This document shows, piece after piece, positions 56,096 to 64,000 of a DNA stretch of 64,000 bases. The number at the start of each line of letters is the position of its first letter. The first letter of the stretch is position 1. The stretch comes from Microthyrium microscopicum. Its lineage: Eukaryota; Ascomycota; Dothideomycetes; Microthyriales; Microthyriaceae. The stretch lies in the NCBI GenBank assembly GCA_010405405.1, contig MU004241.1, positions 793,373 to 857,372 on the forward strand, given 5' to 3'. The notes beneath the pieces were generated by a model. The model saw only the letters and a program-made list of their open reading frames with translations. It searched no databases and had not been told where the DNA came from. The translations under genes and the position numbers were made by a program.

Positions 56096-57984
56096 CTAGT
56101 TGCCCGGGAATTGCTTCTTCAGGTTGTCGTATTTGCTCTGTGGGTAGTTGAGTTCGTTCTGGGACTGCTCGAGGCCTTGAGCGTTTAGGCCATTGAATAC
56201 CTAAAATATGATTAGAACAACTGAAAGCGCAATGATTACTCAGGTCAAAACATACGGTTTGGATCAAGCTATCGCCACCCTTCTTATCTGAAGATGACTC
56301 CCACCACATAGCACCACCAAGGTGGCCATCTTTGATATAGGCAAGCTTTTGATTGGCCACATCCTTGTTATCATAGCTGACGAATGTCTTTGCAGTAGGA
56401 TCATAGCAATACGAAGCACCAAGCTTAGCATCGTAATGTTCCTGACAACCTGGTAGCGGCAAAGCCTATATCGCATCAAATTAGTCTCACAGTCCCTCTC
56501 AAGTTCCCGTTTTCTTCGGGGAGGACCCGACTAACCTTGTAATCCCAGAGACCGTTTTCCCAACTGCCAGCCCCAACACCTTGGTACGGCTTTCCAGCAC
56601 CCTCCGTGTTGGTAAAAGCATGACCATACAACGGCATGCCAAGTACCATCTTGTCCGCAGGAACACCATTGTCAATATAGTACTTGACCACGGGATCAGT
56701 CGAGAACGGCGTCGAATCTGGATTATCTTGGCTTGGATACAAGTTCGAGCTATGTCCTGTCGTAGTATTCCACGAGCCAGCATAGTCATAGGCCATGAGA
56801 TTGACAAAGTCGAGTATCTGGCCCAAATCCTTCATCTTGAGCACACTCTTCGTTGGGCCCGCGGGCGCCGCAATCGTCAGCAGAAAGTGTGGCTTGTCTG
56901 GCAACGTATTTGCATACGCGTCCAGTTCGGCGCGAATAGCTTTGAGCAGAAGAATCATGTTTGCTGCTTCATTGTCATTTTGGGGATATTCCCAGTCAAT
57001 GTCGAGGCCATCGAATCCACGGTCTTTGAGTAGTTGCACGGAAGTTTGCGCAAACTTTGCGCGGCCAGCGTCGGTGGATGCTGGGACGGCGAAGTGAGGG
57101 CTGTAGGTCCAGCCGCCGATGGAGAGTAGGACCTTGAGGTTACGGTTGCGCTTCTTCAAGAGGAAGAGCTGTTTGGTGATGCCGTAGACGTTGGTGCCGA
57201 CATCGTTCCAGCTATCGTTGGCGTAGTGCATGTCAGTGTCAGCCCAGCTGTCAGGAATGGTGACTTCACCGCTTTCGCCGTTGACGTCTGCGAAGGCATA
57301 GAGAACGTGGGTTAGTTGTTCGATGGGTAGGTCGGCTGGAAAGTGTTTGCGGGCGTAGATGGCCTGAGAGAAAAGGTTAGTACATGGTTTGATATTTTGA
57401 TATCATGGGGGGCATCGTGAGTGCTGGGAAACTTTTCGGAAACAAGTCCATTGACTGTGGACGGTCCACGGCCTGCGGCTTACGGCCCACTGGCTCTACC
57501 GCTATATTTGATAGTTCGCCTTGGTTCATGGCTAGATCAACCATGGCTGTCCAAGGGGGATCACGAGTGCATCAGGAGGAGAGACTAACCCATTGGGCAA
57601 AGTACACTACGGAACGGAAGCCGGCTTTGGTAACTTGCTGCGACATGTTCGTGGCGTTTCCAGAGCGCTCAGGGGTGAAAGGATAGTCTTGTGGTTTCTG
57701 GAGATTAACAGACGGCTCATCGACTGGTCGAGTGCAAGCAGCCTGGACGGTGCACAGCAATGCAGCAACAAACAGCCACAGAAGGAAAGACTTTGAAGTC
57801 GAGCGAGCAATCTGGAAAGAAAAAACGAATAATTGTCAGCCAAGTTCCATGGTAAATATGCAGTGACTCCTTTGAACGGGCAGGCTTGAATCTTGATGTT
57901 GACACGCAGCGGAGAATTATCTCATGATTCAAGAGATCGCATATACAATACCCAATTACAGATTTAACAGACCATTGGAAACAT
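56096..57984 (-). CDS. GH18 chitinase, secreted, first exon uncertain
   Basis: Four confident exons (57811-57590, 57363-56536, 56465-56256 and 56200-56096) give 454 residues. They begin with a signal-like [20 protein letters not shown] after an acceptor at 57812-57813. A start Met is missing from that exon; a 12-base exon at 57984-57973 (M-F-P-M) in the right phase would supply it across a 161-nt intron, giving 458 residues. This is my best guess only. The GH18 barrel shows [33 protein letters not shown] and the catalytic [11 protein letters not shown] with Glu near residue 203, then [23 protein letters not shown] and the end [17 protein letters not shown]. It hydrolyses beta-1,4-linked chitin, probably in wall remodelling or feeding. 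No chitin-binding module is visible. Confidence 0.88.
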
Positions 57985-60733
57985 TTTCTTGTTTGATTAT
58001 TTGCTTTCGAAATTGAAGGTGTGGATGAAAGTTTATGCACTTACGCATGCAGCTACGCGGAGACTGCAGGTGCGAACGCCTTGGCTGAAAAGCACAAAGG
58101 CAATAGAAAGGAGCTGTATTTCTACAACGGCTTGAAAACTAGATAAAAGAATTAGTAAAAGCCGAACTTTTGTTGAGTTGAGTGATTTTGATAGAGGTGG
58201 TGGGAATACGCGCTGAATAAGGGCGCTCACCTTGGAGATTTCTGGCAATTTGGTTAGCTCTGTGGGCGTTTGCTAATTCATTTCGAAGCAATCTCTTCAA
58301 GATGAGTGTTTACTTACGTAGTACGAAATTGAAGTCTGGACATTCGATGCGTTGTGGTATTCAGAAAGTTAGAAACCGAGGGTTTAAAACAATCAACGAC
58401 AAGAACTTGAACTTGGTGGTGACTTGGGATGACGGTAACTAGGCCGATCAGTGAAAGTGGCGGAAACTGTACAGCTCACGTGAATGGTCACTTGGCTGAG
58501 GCTTGCATGACCTCACTGGCTTAGAACATTGAAGTTCAAGTGAAAATTGCGAGGTGAGATTGTTATATGGTTCTTGTTGCCAAAGCTGGAAGGAGCACTC
58601 TCTGCTGATGCCCGTTGGTGGATGTTAAAGCCTCAGCCTGATGTCTAGGTTCTGGGAAGAGCATTAGGCTGTCCCATGAATGATGAGCCCATCCAAATTT
58701 CCTTGAGATGTCGTTTGACAATTTAAAAAGCAATTTGGAACCGCTAAAGTCCGGAGCAAGTTGGCTCAAATCTTTCAAAAGCAATTACCAATTCTTATAG
58801 GGAATAAAGTCAATCTCTAAACCAAATAGGAACTACGTCGTATAGGTAAATGATTAGTACTGTGGTATGTTTACTTAGCCGAGCTTAATCAAGTCCATAT
58901 CGAACGCATGTCCAAAAAGGCACTCGGAAGGATATTCAATTTCTAATTCTCTCAATCTGCAGTCTACCTAATCCATCTGATCAAAAGCCACTTCAGCTAG
59001 CAGCCTCGTAATAATGCGATCAACTCAACGGAACTTTCGGAGAATGAACTTGCAGCAGCATGGCGTACACAAAGCCACCCTCTTCCCTACCTAGCTATGG
59101 CTTGACGACTACACACCCTCCCCAATCTGAAGCTGACCTTTTTGATTCCAACCTCTTTTCTCCTCGCCTTGGTCGCAAGGACCCGTTGTTTTCAAGGCTC
59201 AACTGTCGGTAGCCGCGAGTGGTGAAACCTGTCATTTCTTTTTAGCACATCTCTTCCTATTTTGTGTCACATTTCGCAACCGCGAACTCAAACCCGTCGA
59301 GGGCCGTCCCGCGAGTTCGGGGCCATGGGCGGCTATCGATACGGGGATGAAATTGAGGCGCAATTCCAATGTGGTTTGCGCCATGGCGCCTGTACGTTTT
59401 AGGAACTACGGTAGCCAGCTCGCAATCCGCTTTCCACGCTTTGGGCTGGTGAGCCCGAGCTCTTGCAAGTCGCAAGTTTGAACTTGTAACACCTTGGAAT
59501 CTCAGCGCCGCGCGTAGAAGAAAAGTCTGTGAATTTTATTATGGGTAAGGATAGGTTGCAAGGTAAAGCGGCAGATGGTAGGGCCGGGTACCTCTACTTC
59601 AGGGTTCAACACATGAAGTTGGACGTGATGGATCACAATCGACATATCACAACCCCTTTCAACGGGTTCATGCCGGCAGCGGACATGAACAGTACGCTAG
59701 AATTTTCTTTGCTCCCTCCAGTGTACATACAAAAGTAGGGAGGGCATATTGATGCTCACCGCTTATGCACAAGGCACAGAATGCGCACCACGGTGTTGGT
59801 TTTTCTGGAGAGTAGCGCTGCAACTCCATGTCTACGACACCTTGGACACCCACATTCAGACCCAAGAGCGCCAGGATTCCCAGGAACACAAAACCCGATC
59901 CTGCACGTTTATTATTGTACCTGGCGTGGCTACTACACTAGCCATGCATGCTGCGTTCTCAGGGGGCCAACTCCAAGTGTAGAGAGGTGAGAAGTGTAAA
60001 AGTAGACTTTTAGCATTTTTTTACAAGCAGCTGGCGGGGGTATGCGCCTCGTGTGCCTGCATGTTTGGTTTAGCGCGGTCTTTCTTGGTTGTATGCTTAA
60101 CGTTCTTGGGACTCGAGATGGAGACGGGCTCTACACTAGCCTCTACAAGTCGCTTTGTATCCCAGCATTCCTGCGTGGCTTCTTTTGGGGGCTTGATTTG
60201 ATCAAGATCATGTTCAGCCTGGAGTTGCAAAGATTGTCAATGTCCATGCGACATGCCGGCAACAAGCACCGCGACCACCCTCCCTAGACCCATAGGTATC
60301 ATGAGATCTGATGTACAATGCTTCTGCCATAGAACCTCGAGCAGTCAAACCCACCTAATTCCCCAAAGCCGCATGGCATCGTCCCCTACGCCGCAGGAGC
60401 CGACGGATATTATTTTATTTGGACAAGGCTAGCTCGCCACCCCTGGTATGGTTCCCAAGCGTGCCATCTTGAATCTTGGAGAACCGATATCTATCTCGCC
60501 TGGCCAGCCTTGTCGACGACCGCTTGCTCTTGGACTTCCCTTCCATTCCTTCCTTGACCTTTCAGCTGGCCTTGAACCAATCCTTTCACCACACTCTTTA
60601 GATACTACCAAACTCCGGGCTTGCTCGGTCCCACACTCTTTCTATCAGCTCTAACTACACTTTCCTTTACTAACTCCTTACTATCTTTCCTTTTATACTC
60701 CTTTCTATCTCATACTCTTCAAATCACTTCAAT
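57985..60733. other. 2.75-kb gene-free stretch
   Basis: No supported gene. Scattered frames of 60-80 codons lack features. The last 120 bases before 60734 are CT-rich, a likely leader for the next gene. Confidence 0.5.
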
Positions 60734-61861
60734 ATGGTACAGGGTAAACGGGCAGATGTCTCCAGTCAGCTGGACGTTGAGCGCATGATCGTAGACTATC
60801 TCTCATGCGAAGCAACTCAAGCTATCTTTCAAGATTATGGCTCCCAATGCGGTTCCAAGTTGGGCGCATTTGACGAGGGCGATAAAACAGAACTCGCAAT
60901 GCAGAATGTCGAAGGTTCGTCAGCCTTGTTTGTCATATTCAGACCATGAAATCTCAACACCCTTGAGTTCTTTGCTAACCATTGCGACAGCTTTCACTGC
61001 TATATTCAAACAAAACTTTCCTCAGGAAAAGCTAGAAGGAAAGGGCAGCTTCAGAGTCAAACTACTTCAACTTACCATTCTCTTGTCCCAACGCGTAGCC
61101 CCAGGATTGATCGATATGGAGGACGGCTTAAATTGTCTCGAATCACTCAAAACTAGCCACAGTCGTCGTCGCAGTCACTTTGTCCAAGGCAAGGCAGCAT
61201 CTCCATTGGGTCGCACTTTTCTAGCTCAATTGCCCGTCGGTGTTGAGTTTCGAGCCCATCACATCGAAACCCTGCGCGAAAATGGCGCAACTGAGATTGA
61301 TCCACCTCTTCTCAGGCTCCTATCTCTATTCTGCAAACTCTCAATGTATCGTGGAGCATTAGACAACAGCTCACCCAGCCTGGTCCGCGATTGGATGAAC
61401 CTTGCCGGTCAACTTATGTTACAGTCATGTCTTGAGTTGATATTAGTCCATGGCGTTACAGACGCTGAGCGCTTACGAGAGGCGTTTTCATGGAGCTGGA
61501 AGACAGATGGATGCTCGGACGAATCGTCGAGCCAGTTGAGACGAGAAGTATCTGAATGGGAACATATACGTGCCGGATGGGCAGGCGTGGTAAGCAACAT
61601 TCTCACAGTATCTCGTGCAGAACACAGTTCATCTGACTTCACACGCAGCTCTCACCACCGTCCAAGTCAATTCCTCTCGCACACCATCTACTACAAGTCG
61701 CATCAACATACTCACTCGCCACATTCGAGCGCGATTTCATGACATTTCTTGAAAACCTGCACGACAGTGGTTCAGCGCCCCATCTCTCGCAACTCGACTC
61801 GAGTCACGTACAAGGCCTAAGTGGCGCCCAACTACGCCAGCTACTCCGCAGCCGAGCCTAA
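60734..61861 (+). CDS. Unnamed fungal protein, helical
   Basis: Three exons (60734-60914, 60991-61589 and 61649-61861) with introns of 76 and 59 nt encode 330 residues. Both junctions restore phase, and all exons read as globular protein, so this is very likely a real gene. Segments include DVERMIVDYLSCEATQAIFQ, AFTAIFKQNFPQEKLEGKGS, KLLQLTILLSQRVAPGLIDM, LARLLSLFCKLSM-type helices (actual PLLRLLSLFCKLSMYRGALD) and TYSLATFERDFMTFLENLHD. No signal peptide or membrane span. I do not recognise a domain and give no function. Confidence 0.7.
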
Positions 61862-62963
61862 GTTCGAACCAAGCACGACTTGAAGACCTTGACGACCCAC
61901 ACGCAATCCATGGGAGTAAGACTGGATCTCGCTCTCTGCTTTTCAGACTGTACCATAACGCCCGGCGGTACTCTTCTTTGCCTTGGAATCGAGTACCAAA
62001 TCCAGGCGGCGGCTGCTGTTGTGCCTTTAATCTAATGCTCACCCTGTTACCATTTACTGTATTTTTAGCGACCGATTTGTCTGCTTTTTATCAAGATACC
62101 TCTTGCTGTTGTTGTAGTTTGGCTGGCACTTTTGTCCTCAGGGGGTTTTAGAGGAGTGTTGCTGATAACGTTCACTTGTTGTTTGTATTTATAGCATGTA
62201 TTTTATGACTACTTCGAACTTTTGAGAGCAAATTCAAAATGTAGCTCCATCACTTCAGGTTTCATCCGTGTTGACTTTGGTATTACACCGACCAGCTAGG
62301 AAGAATAGATGCAGGTCTACAACAACAGATATTCTGAGCCTCTTCGAAATGAAAGCGCAGTTGCTTACAACCTGGTTTAGCTTCATGTTTTACTACCTTC
62401 TGCATAGAACGCTCAGTTTATTACTCGTAGGTCTCTGGGTGGTAAGTCGGACTACACCACCAGAGAATATGATACCTAAGTCCTTCAGACGTAGCATTGC
62501 TGACTATTGCTTTGATTATTGAAAAACTTATTTCGACTTGTCCAAGAGCCCTTCTGTTGTTCATTCTTAAAACAATATATCTCGAGGCAGTTGCCATGCA
62601 ACAACCCCTTGTCCTTCCCAAACCAGGAACCCCCGCCTATGTGCAACTTCGTTTCCAGGTCATCCGTCTCTAACCACTCAACACCAAGCTCCTCCAAGAC
62701 CTTTTCTCTGACCAAAACACTGCCTCGTTCAAAGCATCGAAACACCTGATCAATCACACACTTCATAAACTACTTGCAACAAGCCCTTTGCTGATCCCAC
62801 GACTCTTCAGGAGCTCAAGCCGCCTGCATTACATCCGCATATAAACACTCACAGCTCCCCCAAGCTCCCCCTTTCTCTCCCATCCCCGCACTCCTCTCAC
62901 CACCAAACAAACAACAACCACACCAAACCAACTTTACCAAAATACAACCCCATCCAAACCAAA
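61862..62963. other. Intergenic between two + strand genes
   Basis: About 1.1 kb. Short frames at 62268-62766 have no features. The last 130 bases are very C- and A-rich (CCAAAC/CCACAC words), the likely leader of the RPEL gene. Confidence 0.5.
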
Positions 62964-63469
62964 ATGGCAACCACAGCCCCACCACCCCTCTCCACCTCAC
63001 CCATCGAAACCCCCATCGACGAAACCCCCATCTCCCCCGCCCACGCCTCATCCACCCTCTCCAAAGCCCTCCCCGCCCGTCCCGACCCCCAAGACCTACG
63101 CAACCGCAACATCCTGCACGCCACCAGCGCCGCGCCCGCCCTCCAATCCGCACAAGCAGAGCTGGAACGCCAGCGGATCGCAGACAGCGTCAAGAAAGGG
63201 TTGGCGAAGAGGAGTGATCGCGAATCGTTGGTGGAAAGAAATATTCTGCCGGAGACGAGTGCGGCGCCGGCGCTGATGAAGAGTCAAAGGGAGTTGCAGA
63301 AGAATTTGAGGAGGGATAGTTTGGATCGACAGTTGCAGGGTCGGCCGGATGTGGGGAGTTTGATTGAGAAGGGGATATTGGCTGGTGAGTAGTGTGATGT
63401 TTGTGAGTATGGCAAGGGTGAGGCTAATTGGGGGCAGAGGAGGAGGATCCACGGAAGGCGGATGAGTGA
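62964..63469 (+). CDS. RPEL-repeat protein
   Basis: Two exons, 62964-63384 and 63438-63469, with a 53-nt intron; 150 residues. After a Pro/Thr/Ser-rich N-terminus, three RPEL-like motifs follow: ALPARPDPQDLRNRNIL (about 34-50), GLAKRSDRESLVERNIL (about 76-92) and QLQGRPDVGSLIEKGIL (about 122-138). The first two are each followed by (H/E)(A/T)TSAAPAL. The last exon adds EEEDPRKADE. In animals RPEL motifs bind G-actin (MRTF, Phactr); the role of the small fungal three-RPEL proteins is not established. Soluble. Confidence 0.85.
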
Positions 63470-64000
63470 GTGAATGGTTGTTGTTGTTGATGGGAGGAGT
63501 GGTTAAGGGCGTTATGGATAGCTGGGACGCGGCAGAAGATTGGTTCTCGGCGATGGGATATGATTAACGGAATGATATGGTACTCAAGAATAGCTTTATA
63601 TGAAAGATGACACTGAATGAAATGAAGCTTTTTTTAATGGAATGGCGATCTATGCGTGATATCATATGTTCAGCTCATCTAAAGTATCAAACGGGGCACT
63701 CATTGGGAGCAATGTCGCGGGACTATCACAAACATTAGACCATACTAGGGGCATCAACCTTCCCTCATTGTAAAGATATCCTCCACGTATCAATTACCAT
63801 CAATGTCAAAATTTGAAGAGCAGCGAACTTCTTTTCTCAATTACCCAAACCTTGTGGCAGAAAAGGGGTATCAATATGGTATTATGCCCATTTCCCAAGG
63901 ACCGCCATAAGACCTATTTCGAGATTAGTATATATTCCAAACAAGGATATGTCAATCTTACCAGCACCCAAACACATTTGTACAAAAGCAGTCAACACCA
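63470..64000. other. 3' flank, no gene
   Basis: About 530 bases after the RPEL gene up to the window edge. No gene recognised. Confidence 0.5.

Noticed and set aside
1-64000. CRISPR arrays, bacterial operons, ribosome-binding sites
   Set aside because: The window is fungal nuclear DNA with spliced genes; no spaced direct-repeat array was seen.

Overview
The window is nuclear DNA from a filamentous ascomycete, probably a Dothideomycete-like Pezizomycotina; the species cannot be told from the sequence. The grounds are genes interrupted by short GT-AG introns (mostly 45-90 nt), genes on both strands with a few hundred bases between them, pyrimidine-rich 5' leaders, fungus-specific families (Skt5-type chitin synthase activator, HeLo/NACHT/ankyrin NLR, CPAF-like S41 peptidase, GPI-type SOD) and a TpA-saturated, RIP-like AT-rich block at the left edge. 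I rebuilt exon structures by hand from splice signals and reading-frame continuity; each CDS entry lists its exons.

Layout. 1-4690 is an AT-rich, gene-free, RIP-degraded repeat block that ends abruptly. 4.7-15.7 kb is a housekeeping island: HPC2 histone chaperone subunit, Cbp6 (complex III assembly), Bsd2 (Rsp5 adaptor), an HNT1-type HIT hydrolase, EFM5 lysine methyltransferase, a LACTB2-like metallo-beta-lactamase and the NDUFA11-type complex I subunit. 15.9-20.8 kb is more accessory: a poorly resolved hypothetical region, an orphan kinase-like gene and a GPI-anchored Cu-only-type superoxide dismutase. 22.2-24.6 kb holds NudC, a RING protein and a small stress-type protein. 25.5-36.2 kb is the most accessory stretch: a secreted S41 peptidase, a compact array of DNA/RNA hairpins (29251-29449), a FAD monooxygenase and a 1,423-residue NLR with a Zn-finger-like insert. 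36.6-46.4 kb returns to core genes (eL32, ELG1, an ELYS-like nucleoporin, a PLP decarboxylase, a GST). 47-58 kb carries cell-wall and meiosis genes (a secreted Thr-rich repeat protein, SKT5, HOP2, a GH18 chitinase). 58-64 kb is sparse, with one unnamed conserved-looking gene and a three-motif RPEL protein.

How they fit together. Three genes bear on mitochondrial respiration (Cbp6, the complex I subunit and possibly the LACTB2-like protein), three on cell wall and surface (SKT5, chitinase, Thr-rich protein) and three on genome maintenance or chromatin (HPC2, ELG1, HOP2). None of these sets is a contiguous cluster. No secondary-metabolite backbone gene is present, so the monooxygenase, GST and decarboxylase look like stand-alone genes. 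The strongest candidate for something undescribed is the hairpin array between the S41 peptidase and the monooxygenase.
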